From Intestinibacillus massiliensis (GTDB lineage Bacteria > Bacillota > Clostridia > Oscillospirales > Butyricicoccaceae): a stretch of 62,007 nt of DNA. Positions 40,920 through 48,461 of this stretch are shown here, one piece after another. The position numbers and the translations under genes were made by a program. Numbering within the stretch: position 1 is the first letter of the stretch; each line of letters starts with the position of its first letter. The notes beneath the pieces were generated by a model. The model saw only the letters and a program-made list of their open reading frames with translations, searched no databases and had not been told where the DNA came from. The DNA lies in NCBI RefSeq assembly GCF_900155735.1, contig NZ_LT707060.1, forward strand, positions 195,768 to 257,774, in the 5' to 3' direction.

Positions 40920-42584
40920 TCATTGATAAAGTTCGTGCGCTAGTTCTTCGGTACCTACCGAGGATGCAAAATGGCCACGGGCGGCCGCCTTCGCTTCGGG
41001 AGGGGCGGCGTCCCAGCCCTTTTGCAGGGCTTGCGGATCGGCGACCAGGTAGCGCGCGCTTTGGGGCAGCATTTGCAAACGGATTTCCAGGACGCCGCCG
41101 GGCAGGACGGTGATCCTGTCGAGGAGGCGGCGGTAAAAAGCGTCGTCCCACACGTCGCCGCTCATGAGCGCGCGGATGTACGCTTCGGCCTGCCCGTAGG
41201 GCGCATCCGTGCAGCCATCTTGCGCCCCGCGCCGGGCAAGCGCTTCTTGTTCCGCCGCCAACCCGGCCGCTTCGGCATCGCACCGCGCGGCCATACGCTG
41301 GAATTCGGCCTTGGAAATGTCCTGGTTTAAGTAAAGCTCCAGCAGGGACTGCCGCTTTTCCGCAAGCCGCTGCAATTTGCCCGCCAGCTTTTCCGGGCGG
41401 CAGCCCTCCCCGCCGGGCTTCATGGCCGGCCGGATGATGCGCCCGAGGGTTGCGGCCAACGCGGCTTTGTCCAGCGGCAGGTTTTTCACCACTTGCCGCA
41501 GCACCAGCCGCAGGCAGTCCTCGCTGACGGCGCGGCCGTCGCAGCCGACGGCGTTGCCCGCGGGATCGGTTTTGCACCTGCCGTGGCTTGCCGACCGGCT
41601 GCACCGCCAGGCCTTGTATACGCTGCCGTCCCGCCGCTTTTTTGTGCGGGCGACATAGGAGCTGCCGCAAAGCCCGCATTTGACCTTGCCAGAAAAGCAG
41701 TAGCGGTTGGAGTGCTTGGCCTTCTGGCTGCCGGAAGGGGAACGGCGCGCAAGCTCCTGCTGCGCCTGGCCGAACAGTTCCCGGCTGATAATGGGTTCGT
41801 GGTGGTCCCGCAGGACGACAAATTCCTCCTCACCCCGGTTGTATTTTTTCTCATGGGTCAAATAGTTGGGGGTAATGGTCTTTTTCTGGATCAGGTCGCC
41901 GCAGTATTTCTCGTTGCGGAGGATGCGCAGGACGACCGTGCCTGACCACTGCTTCATATAGGTGGCAGTGGGGATGCCGCCCTCCTGCAATTCCCGGGCG
42001 ATCGTGTGCGCGCCTTTCCCCTCTTGTACAAATTTATGGAAGATCAGGCGGACGGTTTTCGCCCCGGCCTCGTTCCGATATAGCTTACCGTCCCGCACGT
42101 CGTATCCCAGCAGGTCCCGGCCGAAAACCACGCCCTGCTCCATGCGGCGTTTTTGCCCCCACTTTACCCGGTCGGAGGTTTTGCGGCTTTCCTCCTGCGC
42201 GATGGAGGACATGATGGTCAGCCGCAGCTCCGCGTCCGGGTCGAGGGTGTTGATATTGTCGTTCATGAAGATCACGCCCACGCCAAGCCCTTTCAGCTTG
42301 CGGGTGTAGAGGATGCTGTCCAGCGTGTTGCGGGCGAAGCGGCTGATCTCCTTGGTGACGACCAGGTCGAAGCGGCGTGCCTGCGCGTCAGCGATCATGC
42401 GGTTGAAGGCGGCGCGCTTTTTCGTGGACGTACCGGTAACGCCCTCGTCCGCGTAGACCTCGGCCAATTCCCACTCGGGGTTGCGGCCGATATATTCGGC
42501 AAAATACCGTTTTTGGCTCTCCAGGGAGCCGGCCTGGTCGTCCTTGTCGGTGGACACCCGGCAGTAGGCCGCCACGCGCGTCAC
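40920..42584 (-). CDS. Large serine recombinase of element 3
   Basis: 554-aa serine recombinase. Catalytic domain VTRVAAYCRVSTDKDDQAGS (Ser11), TKKRAAFNRMIADA, VTKEISRFARNTLDS; recombinase domain RDLLGYDVRDGKLYRNEAGA; zinc ribbon KCGLCGSSYVARTK; coiled coil near the end. GTG start at 42584 overlapping the upstream stop (GTGA) with AAGGGGG before it; frames further upstream are not needed. Oddity: the last residues GTEELA come from cotJC and HELYQ from prophage 1. The native tail, reconstructed from the other end, would be GTVVSKLPPA, so the reading frame crosses its own attachment site. Confidence 0.9.
   Translation of the reverse strand: MTRVAAYCRVSTDKDDQAGSLESQKRYFAEYIGRNPEWELAEVYADEGVTGTSTKKRAAFNRMIADAQARRFDLVVTKEISRFARNTLDSILYTRKLKGLGVGVIFMNDNINTLDPDAELRLTIMSSIAQEESRKTSDRVKWGQKRRMEQGVVFGRDLLGYDVRDGKLYRNEAGAKTVRLIFHKFVQEGKGAHTIARELQEGGIPTATYMKQWSGTVVLRILRNEKYCGDLIQKKTITPNYLTHEKKYNRGEEEFVVLRDHHEPIISRELFGQAQQELARRSPSGSQKAKHSNRYCFSGKVKCGLCGSSYVARTKKRRDGSVYKAWRCSRSASHGRCKTDPAGNAVGCDGRAVSEDCLRLVLRQVVKNLPLDKAALAATLGRIIRPAMKPGGEGCRPEKLAGKLQRLAEKRQSLLELYLNQDISKAEFQRMAARCDAEAAGLAAEQEALARRGAQDGCTDAPYGQAEAYIRALMSGDVWDDAFYRRLLDRITVLPGGVLEIRLQMLPQSARYLVADPQALQKGWDAAPPEAKAAARGHFASSVGTEELAHELYQ
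40942..40946. other. attR of prophage 1 (AGTTC core)
   Basis: Right attachment junction. To its left is phage sequence (GTTCGTGCGCT); to its right TTCGGTACC, which is cotJC sequence followed by element 3. The core is the same AGTTC as at 7496-7500. Confidence 0.75.
40949..40955. other. Left attachment junction of element 3 (CGGTACC)
   Basis: cotJC sequence TTC-GGTACC on the left meets element sequence TACCGAGGATGC on the right. The hexamer GGTACC is itself palindromic. It lies inside the 3' end of the recombinase reading frame, and only three bases from the prophage 1 core. Confidence 0.75.
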
Positions 42585-42769
42585 AGGGCGCCCCCTTCCC
42601 ACGGCTTGTGGAGCCCATCGAGGCAAAGGCCAAACTGCCGCTTTGTCAGCAGCCCCTGCCCGAGGAGCGCCAGCAAAACGGCAGCCTGGAAGTTTTCCGT
42701 GAAGTTTTGGCCGGCGGGGCCGGACGGCGGAGCGGTCAGCTCGACCATATAAAGCGGTCGCTTTTTCAT
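42581..42769 (-). CDS. Small protein coupled to the element 3 recombinase (62 aa)
   Basis: MKKRPLYMVELTAPPSGPAG, then QAAVLLALLGQGLLTKRQFG, a hydrophobic helix followed by a SHOCT-like LTKRQFxxxL end. Its stop overlaps the recombinase GTG, so translation is coupled. GGGAGGTGCC precedes its ATG. Small proteins of this type accompany clostridial recombinases; a regulatory or directionality role is possible but not shown. Confidence 0.6.
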   Translation of the reverse strand: MKKRPLYMVELTAPPSGPAGQNFTENFQAAVLLALLGQGLLTKRQFGLCLDGLHKPWEGGAL

Positions 42770-42888
42770 TGCGGCACCTCCCTTGCAACAAGGGTATGCG
42801 CGCCGCCGCCAGAAATGCCTGAAAACCGCGGGCAACAAGGAAGCCGGGCGCATATTGCGTCCGGCTTCCCCAGGATCCCTTATAAGCG

Positions 42889-43101
42889 CTAGGCGTTTTG
42901 TTCGTAAAACAGCGTCCAGTCCATTTCCAGCACCTGTGCGATGCGCTTGGCGGTTTCAACCGGGACCTTATGGTCGCCGTTTTCGATGCGTGTATAGTAG
43001 CTGCGGGCAATCCCCGCGGCCTCCGCCACCTGTTCCTGCGTCAAGCCTTTTTCACGGCGCTTTGCCAGCAGCCAAAGGCGCGCGTTTTCCTTGTCCTTCA
43101 T
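42889..43101 (-). CDS. XRE-family HTH regulator (70 aa)
   Basis: Compact helix-turn-helix protein: ARLWLLAKRREKGLTQEQVA, then AGIARSYYTRIENGDHKVPV and AKRIAQVLEMDWTLFYEQ. It consists of the DNA-binding domain only. AAAGGAGAG precedes the ATG. It probably represses the recombinase operon; the upstream region carries two exact 23-bp repeats that could be its operators. Confidence 0.85.
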   Translation of the reverse strand: MKDKENARLWLLAKRREKGLTQEQVAEAAGIARSYYTRIENGDHKVPVETAKRIAQVLEMDWTLFYEQNA

Positions 43102-43161
43102 CGCGTTCTCTCCTTTGATTAAAAACTGGATAAATACACCTTTTAAGGCTGGTAAGCTCTG

Positions 43162-43322
43162 AAAAGGTATACTTTACCGCAGCGCAAATTTTTGAGACGG
43201 CTGTAGGGCATCCTGCTGCCCTGCTCGTTCTATTTTACCACCGAAATTGTGAAAAGTATAGTGGCAAATCCTTTCTTCCGAAAATTTCAGAAAACTGCAA
43301 AAAGGTATACTTTACCGCAGCG
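43162..43322. promoter_or_regulatory. Two exact 23-bp direct repeats upstream of the XRE gene (candidate operators)
   Basis: AAAAGGTATACTTTACCGCA plus GCG occurs at 43162-43184 and again at 43300-43322. Its core GGTA-TACTT-TACC is an inverted repeat. Located in the 370-base gene-free gap between the XRE gene and the divergent EamA gene, where a switch regulator would bind. The gap otherwise holds A/T-rich sequence and the EamA -10 box (TATAAT, 43419-43424). Confidence 0.6.
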
Positions 43323-43472
43323 TTTTCTACTTTAAGACATTTTTCCCAATCCATGCGAAGCCGGCGGGACGGGGAAAATAATCCCTGCCGGGGCATTAAA
43401 AAAAGCGGGGCGCTGTGGTATAATGGGAAACAAACCGGTGCGCGCACCGCGCGCCGCAAGGGGGATTTTATC

Positions 43473-44369
43473 ATGAAGGACTCACGCAGGGTTTACCTGC
43501 TACTTATCCTGACCACTGCGCTCTGGGGCAGCCTGTACGTGGCGAACAAGTTTGTGCTCGGCTACCTGCCGACCTTTACGATCCTGTTTTTCCGGTACCT
43601 GTTTGCCGCGGCTTCGCTGACCATTATTTTACGGGCGCGCAACCCCCAGCATGTGGAGAAACCAGTTAAAATAGGGCGCAAGGATTATAAATATGTGGTG
43701 CTGCTCGGCCTTGGCGGCTATGTGGGTTCGATCATGTTCCAGCAGCTCGGCACCAAGATCGCGGGCGCGTCCATGGCGTCGCTCATCAATTCCATGAACC
43801 CGATCTTTATCGTGCTGCTGGCCGTGCTGATCCTGCATGAAAAGCTGACGGTAAAGAAGGCCGTCTGCGTGGCCTGCGCGGTGGCGGGCGCGGCCTTTAT
43901 TGTCGGCGGCAACGCGGCGGTCGGCAATGCCGCGGGCGTGCTGCTTTCGCTGCTGTCCGTGCTGGTCTGGTCGGTCGTCAGCGTGCTGGTGCGGCGCGTG
44001 ACGCAGCATTACGACCCGCTGACGCTCACGACCTACGGCATTTATATCGCGGCGGTCGTGACGCTGCCGCTCTGCATATACGAAATCGCGACGACGCCCG
44101 GCCTGCCGCTGCTGCAGCCCAAAATCCTGCTGCCGCTGCTGTATATCGGCACGCTGTGCACGGCGGGCGCGCATACGCTGTGGAATTACTGCCTGTCCAA
44201 GATGGAGGCAAGCACCTGCGCGCTGTTTTACCCGATCCAGCCGCTGACCTCCGTGGTGCTCGGCATCCTGCTGCTCGGCGAGCAGGTCACGCCATCCTTC
44301 CTTGCCGGCGCGGCGCTGATCGTGGGTGGCGTGCTGTATTCCTCCCTTGGCGGCAAAAAAAGGGCCTGA
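43473..44369 (+). CDS. EamA-family (DMT) transporter
   Basis: 298-aa inner-membrane protein with about ten hydrophobic helices and two EamA repeats, beginning YLLLILTTALWGSLYVANKF and, in the second half, LLSLLSVLVWSVVSVLVRRV. The typical GxKxxGASxASLINSxxPIF text is present (GTKIAGASMASLINSMNPIF). It would move small metabolites across the membrane; substrate unknown. The ATG at 43473 follows AAGGGGG. A TATAAT lies about 50 bases upstream. It is followed by a terminator, so it is a single-gene unit. Confidence 0.88.
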   Translation: MKDSRRVYLLLILTTALWGSLYVANKFVLGYLPTFTILFFRYLFAAASLTIILRARNPQHVEKPVKIGRKDYKYVVLLGLGGYVGSIMFQQLGTKIAGASMASLINSMNPIFIVLLAVLILHEKLTVKKAVCVACAVAGAAFIVGGNAAVGNAAGVLLSLLSVLVWSVVSVLVRRVTQHYDPLTLTTYGIYIAAVVTLPLCIYEIATTPGLPLLQPKILLPLLYIGTLCTAGAHTLWNYCLSKMEASTCALFYPIQPLTSVVLGILLLGEQVTPSFLAGAALIVGGVLYSSLGGKKRA

Positions 44370-44370
44370 A

Positions 44371-44418
44371 AACAGGGCGTCCCGTGGTGCCTGGCATCAT
44401 GGGCCGCCCTGTTTTTGT
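44371..44418 (+). terminator. Terminator after the EamA gene
   Basis: ACAGGGCG pairs with CGCCCTGT, with a second pairing CCCGTG/CATGGG inside, followed by TTTTTG. Confidence 0.8.
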
Positions 44419-44442
44419 CGAACTCTTAAGAAAAGCTTACAA

Positions 44443-44508
44443 TTTGTGTATGTGCCTTGCGTCACACATGTCAAAAGCATAGAATAACTTTGTGTAGAGT
44501 TTGTGTAG
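44443..44508 (+). promoter_or_regulatory. TTTGTGTAG repeats upstream of the efflux operon
   Basis: TTTGTGTAG occurs at 44489-44497 and 44500-44508, exactly 11 bases apart, with a TTTGTGTA at 44443-44450. Tandem sites with helical spacing are typical of OmpR/PhoB-type response regulators. A TATACAAT near 44543 could be the -10. No such regulator is in the window. Confidence 0.45.
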
Positions 44509-44619
44509 TTTTTTTGAAACGAAAGGCAACCCACAAACGTCTTATACAATATAGGGGCGTTGACGGTTCCCAGCCGCCGCGCCGTATGCGTGACAAACAA
44601 ACACCGGAGGAATGAAAAT

Positions 44620-46455
44620 ATGGAAGACAACACCCCAAAAATGCCAACAGTGCCGGCAGGCGCCACGCCGCAGGCCGCCCCTGATACCAAAGCGCCCACC
44701 ACGCCGCAGGTGGCGCGCAATAAATATGCGGACAAAATGAACCGCCCCAAGAAAAAGCTGCCGAAGCCGGTAAAGGTCGGCCTGATCGTGCTGGTCGCCG
44801 CCGCGGTGGTCGCGGGCGGTATTTTCCTGGTCAAGATGACCCGTGAAAAGACGGATACCGGCAGTGATGCGGAGCAAACCGGGATCGCGACGCGCGGCAT
44901 GCTGGAAACCTATGTGGAAGGCAGCGGCCGCACGGCGGCGAAAAACAAGGTAGACCTGGGCAAGGACATCAAGGGCGAAGTCACTGAAGTAAACGCGGAG
45001 GTCGGGCAAACCGTCCACGCGGGCGATATCCTGTTCATCGTCGACCCCAAGGAGACGCGCAAGGAGCTGGACGACGCCAATTCCGAGCTGGACGACGCCA
45101 TGCGCGCCGTCGACGAGGCGAATTCCGGGCTGAACACCGCGCAGAAAAACCTGAACAACCTGACTGTCACCGCGCCCTTTACCGGCAAGGTGATCCCGCG
45201 CACCGACGACAAGGGGGTTTCCGTCGATTACAAGGTCGGGCAGAACCTGTCCGAAGGCACGGTGCTGGGCACCATGGTGGACGACAGCACCATGCGCCTG
45301 TCTTTATATATCAATTACACGTACATAGACGCGGTGAAACCCGGGGCTTCCGCAACCGTGACGATCCCGGCCAGCATGTCGAACGTGCCCGGCAAGGTGG
45401 AATCGGTCGAGCGGGTGCAGAAGGTTTCCGACGACGGCGCGATGCTGTTCCGCGTGACCCTTTCGATGAAGAACCCGGGCACCCTGAAAAAGGACATGGT
45501 GGCGACCGCCTCTATCGCGACGTCCGCCGGCGCGGTCATGCCCGCGGAGTCGGGCAAGCTGGAATACACCCGCGAAGAGGATATCACCGTCAAATCGTCC
45601 GGCGAGATCGCCTCGATCGGCAGCCTGGACTATTACCGCTACAGCGCGGGCGACGTGCTGTGCCGCCTGAAGAACGAGGATACGCAGACCGCCGTCGGCA
45701 CGGCGCAGCGTTCGCTCGAGGGCGCGCAGAAAGCGTTGCAGACCAAGCAGGAGCGCATCGCAGAACTGGAGAAGCTGATCCAGGACTCGACCGTCCGTTC
45801 GACGATCGACGGCATCGTGACGAACCTTTCGGTGACGGTGGGCGACAAGCTTGAGGGCAATACGACGCCCTGCACCGTGGCCGACCTGTCCTCGATCGTA
45901 GTCAACGTCGATATTTCCGAGCTGGACATCGATAAGGTACAGTCCGGCATGCCCGCCATCATCACGATGGACATGGACGAGAGCCAGATGTATACCGGCA
46001 CGGTCTCGAGCGTCAGCATGCAGGCCACCCAGAACCAGAACCAACAGGGCGGCGGCGGTGGCAGCAGCGCCGTCACTTTCCCCGCGGTCATCCAGCTTGA
46101 CGATACGGCGGGCTCGCTCGCGCCAGACCGCGGCGTGTCCTTCAAGATCATTTCGGCCTCGAAGGACGACTGCATCATGGTGCCGTCCACCGCGGTCGTC
46201 TACACCGAGCAGGGCGCGGCGGTTTACGCCAAGCCAGCAGAGGGGCAGACTTTTGAAAACACGCTGCCCGCGATCGAAGGCAGCGACGTGCCGGAGGGCT
46301 TCGTACTCGTCGCGGTCGAGACCGGCATTTTTGACGACACCAATACCGAGATCGTTTCCGGCATCGACGAGGGCACCGAGGTCTTCCTCGCAGGCCCGCA
46401 GGATGCGTACGCCAATATGGGCGGCATGGGCGGCATGTCCGTCGCCGTCGGTTAA
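44620..46455 (+). CDS. Efflux periplasmic-adaptor-like (HlyD/MacA family) protein
   Basis: 611-aa membrane-fusion protein. A cytoplasmic Pro-rich N-terminus is followed by one membrane helix (VGLIVLVAAAVVAGGIFLV). Then come a lipoyl/barrel-sandwich half (VEGSGRTAAKNKVDLGKDIK, then AEVGQTVHAGDILFIVDP), a coiled-coil hairpin, the other half (VTAPFTGKVIPRTDDKGVSV) and beta-barrel parts. A second lipoyl-like module occurs later (TVRSTIDGIVTNLSVTVGDK), so it is longer than standard MacA. It works with the ABC genes that follow. In a Gram-positive host it probably exports peptides or drugs through the single membrane. Confidence 0.85.
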   Translation: MEDNTPKMPTVPAGATPQAAPDTKAPTTPQVARNKYADKMNRPKKKLPKPVKVGLIVLVAAAVVAGGIFLVKMTREKTDTGSDAEQTGIATRGMLETYVEGSGRTAAKNKVDLGKDIKGEVTEVNAEVGQTVHAGDILFIVDPKETRKELDDANSELDDAMRAVDEANSGLNTAQKNLNNLTVTAPFTGKVIPRTDDKGVSVDYKVGQNLSEGTVLGTMVDDSTMRLSLYINYTYIDAVKPGASATVTIPASMSNVPGKVESVERVQKVSDDGAMLFRVTLSMKNPGTLKKDMVATASIATSAGAVMPAESGKLEYTREEDITVKSSGEIASIGSLDYYRYSAGDVLCRLKNEDTQTAVGTAQRSLEGAQKALQTKQERIAELEKLIQDSTVRSTIDGIVTNLSVTVGDKLEGNTTPCTVADLSSIVVNVDISELDIDKVQSGMPAIITMDMDESQMYTGTVSSVSMQATQNQNQQGGGGGSSAVTFPAVIQLDDTAGSLAPDRGVSFKIISASKDDCIMVPSTAVVYTEQGAAVYAKPAEGQTFENTLPAIEGSDVPEGFVLVAVETGIFDDTNTEIVSGIDEGTEVFLAGPQDAYANMGGMGGMSVAVG

Positions 46456-46466
46456 GGGGGCGGCTT

Positions 46467-47210
46467 ATGAAACGACAGAGATCCCCGGCCGATACGCCGC
46501 CCGAGCACCTGATCGTGGTCGAGCACCTGAGCAAGATCTATAACGAGGGCAAGGAGAATGAGGTGCGCGCGCTCGAGGACATCAATTTGACGATTGATTA
46601 CGGCGAGTTCGTGTGCTTCCTCGGCCAGTCCGGTTCGGGCAAGTCCACGCTGATGAACATCCTGGGCTGCCTCGACCTGCCGACCTACGGGCGCTTCGTG
46701 CTGAACGGCACGCCGGTCAGCGAAATCCGCCCCTCGGTGCTGTCGGGCATCCGGAACCGGGAAATCGGCTTTATCTTCCAGGGCTTCAACCTGATCCCCG
46801 GCCTGACCGCGCTGGAAAACGTGGAGCTGCCCCTGATTTACCGCGGCGTGGGGCGTTCGGAGCGGCGGCGGCTCGCGGAATCCGCGCTGACGGACGTCGG
46901 CCTCGGCAACCGCATGGGGCACCTGCCCGCGGAGATGTCCGGCGGCCAGCAGCAGCGCGTCGCGATCGCCCGTGCCATGGCGGCCAGCCCGCCGATCATC
47001 ATGGCGGACGAGCCGACCGGCAACCTGGACTCCAAGTCCGGCCATGAAATCATGACACGCCTGCGCAAGCTGAACGACGAGACCGGCACCACGGTCATCC
47101 TCATCACGCACGACAGCCACTTGGCTACGATGGCAAAGCGCGTCGTCACGATCACGGACGGGCACATTATGGGAGACCAGATCTATACAGGAGGGAAGCT
47201 GGAAGCATGA
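46467..47210 (+). CDS. ABC transporter ATP-binding protein (MacB/LolD type)
   Basis: 247-aa ATPase. Walker A GQSGSGKSTLMN, Q-loop FIFQGFNLIPGLTALENV, signature MSGGQQQRVAIARAM, Walker B IIMADEPTGNLDSKS, H-loop ILITHDSHLA. The NLDSKSG and GLTALENVELPLIYRG text is typical of the MacB/FtsE-like subgroup. It overlaps the permease start by four bases and follows the adaptor by 11 bases: a three-gene exporter operon. Confidence 0.93.
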   Translation: MKRQRSPADTPPEHLIVVEHLSKIYNEGKENEVRALEDINLTIDYGEFVCFLGQSGSGKSTLMNILGCLDLPTYGRFVLNGTPVSEIRPSVLSGIRNREIGFIFQGFNLIPGLTALENVELPLIYRGVGRSERRRLAESALTDVGLGNRMGHLPAEMSGGQQQRVAIARAMAASPPIIMADEPTGNLDSKSGHEIMTRLRKLNDETGTTVILITHDSHLATMAKRVVTITDGHIMGDQIYTGGKLEA

Positions 47211-48445
47211 GCATAACCCAAACGCTGGCGATGGCTTTCAAGGCCATCGGGAACAACAAGCTGCGCTCCTTCCTGACCATGCTGGGCATCATCATCGGCG
47301 TGGCCGCGGTCATCACGCTCGTGTCCGTCACGCAGGGGCAGAGCCAGATGTACATGATGCAGATGGAGGCGCAGGGTGCAAACCGCATCGACATGTACTT
47401 CTATGTCAACAGCTCTAAGGCGCGGGACGCCATCCTGGATTATGCGGAAAAGGAGGTCGGCAAACGGATCGTCGCGATCACGCCGATGTCCCAGAACCAG
47501 GTGACGCTCAAATACCGCACCAAGAATATGAACGACGTGCGGATTTCCTTCGGCAACGAGCAGTACGGCCTTTGTACCTCGAACAATATTTCCGCCGGGC
47601 GCGATATTAGCAAGAGCGACGTCAAGAACCGCGCGCGCGTGTGCGTGATCGGCGAGGCGGTGCGCAAGAACTTTTTCGGCGCGATGAGCCCGATCGGGCA
47701 GACGATCAAGATCGGCAACTCATGGTCGCAGTCGTACCAGCCGTATACCGTCATCGGCGTGTATAACGGCAAGTTCGGCGGCAAGCTCAACACGGACGAC
47801 CAGATGGTCCTCGTGCCCAACACGCTGCAGATGCGTATCATGGGCTGGGAGGACAACTCGAGCTATGCCATGCGCGCGACCGACACCGACGCGGCAAAGA
47901 GCTTCACAGACGATATCACCGCGTTTGCAAATACCAAGATCGACCCGAACAACGACTATTTCCAGGCTTATGCAAACGCGCAGTTCCAGGAACAGATGCA
48001 GAGCGCGACCGACCAGCAGAGCATCACGATGGCGATCATCGCCGGCATCTCGCTGCTCGTCGGCGGCATCGGCATTATGAACATCATGCTGGTCACCGTG
48101 ACCGAGCGCACGCGCGAGATCGGTATCCGTATGGCGATCGGCGCGCGGCGGCGCGACATCATCGGGCAGTTCCTGATCGAGGCCAGCGTCGTTTCCGCCA
48201 TTGGCGGCCTGTTCGGCATCGGCCTCGGCTATTTCGGCGCGGCGGTGCTCGGCAACATCATGCTGGCGCCGGTGGCAAGCTCGCCCTGGATGCCCGCGGC
48301 GGCGGCGGACATGGTCGTTTCGCCCAGCCTGCCGCTTGTGATCGGCGCGTTCCTGTTCTCGGTGGTGCTGGGCATCGTGTTCGGCATCTACCCCGCGAAC
48401 AAGGCTTCCAAGCTGCAGCCGGTCGAAGCGCTGCGCACCCAATAA
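47207..48445 (+). CDS. ABC transporter permease (MacB/FtsX family)
   Basis: 412-aa permease. One N-terminal helix (NNKLRSFLTMLGIIIGVAAV), a large extracellular domain of about 220 residues, then three C-terminal helices of the FtsX domain (MAIIAGISLLVGGIGIMNIM; EIGIRMAIGARRRDIIGQFL; SLPLVIGAFLFSVVLGIVFG). The usual GIYPANKASKLQPVEALR ending is present. Mechanotransmission-type exporter with the ATPase and adaptor upstream. Substrate unknown. Confidence 0.92.
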   Translation: MSITQTLAMAFKAIGNNKLRSFLTMLGIIIGVAAVITLVSVTQGQSQMYMMQMEAQGANRIDMYFYVNSSKARDAILDYAEKEVGKRIVAITPMSQNQVTLKYRTKNMNDVRISFGNEQYGLCTSNNISAGRDISKSDVKNRARVCVIGEAVRKNFFGAMSPIGQTIKIGNSWSQSYQPYTVIGVYNGKFGGKLNTDDQMVLVPNTLQMRIMGWEDNSSYAMRATDTDAAKSFTDDITAFANTKIDPNNDYFQAYANAQFQEQMQSATDQQSITMAIIAGISLLVGGIGIMNIMLVTVTERTREIGIRMAIGARRRDIIGQFLIEASVVSAIGGLFGIGLGYFGAAVLGNIMLAPVASSPWMPAAAADMVVSPSLPLVIGAFLFSVVLGIVFGIYPANKASKLQPVEALRTQ

Positions 48446-48461
48446 AGGGAGGTACCTCAAA

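Larger units (their letters stand above)
7496..40946. mobile_element. Prophage 1: short-tailed phage integrated in cotJC / the end of element 3
   Basis: The boundaries are given by the shared pentamer AGTTC at 7496-7500 and 40942-40946. The left copy abuts the cotJC 3' part. The right copy abuts TTCGGTACC, which is cotJC sequence left behind by an earlier integration. Joining the outer flanks gives GGT ACC GAA GAA CTG GCT, the cotJC codons GTEELA. Gene order is lysogeny module (minus strand), early genes, replication/modification, packaging, head, short-tail proteins, internal virion proteins, lysis. It has no tail tape measure or sheath but a large hub and two long internal proteins, which is why I call it podovirus-like. 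All main modules appear intact. Confidence 0.85.

Noticed and set aside
40920-43010. Recombinase 3 extended to 43010 (696 codons)
   Set aside because: The extension overlaps a well-formed small gene (42581-42769); the catalytic motif begins right after the GTG at 42584.
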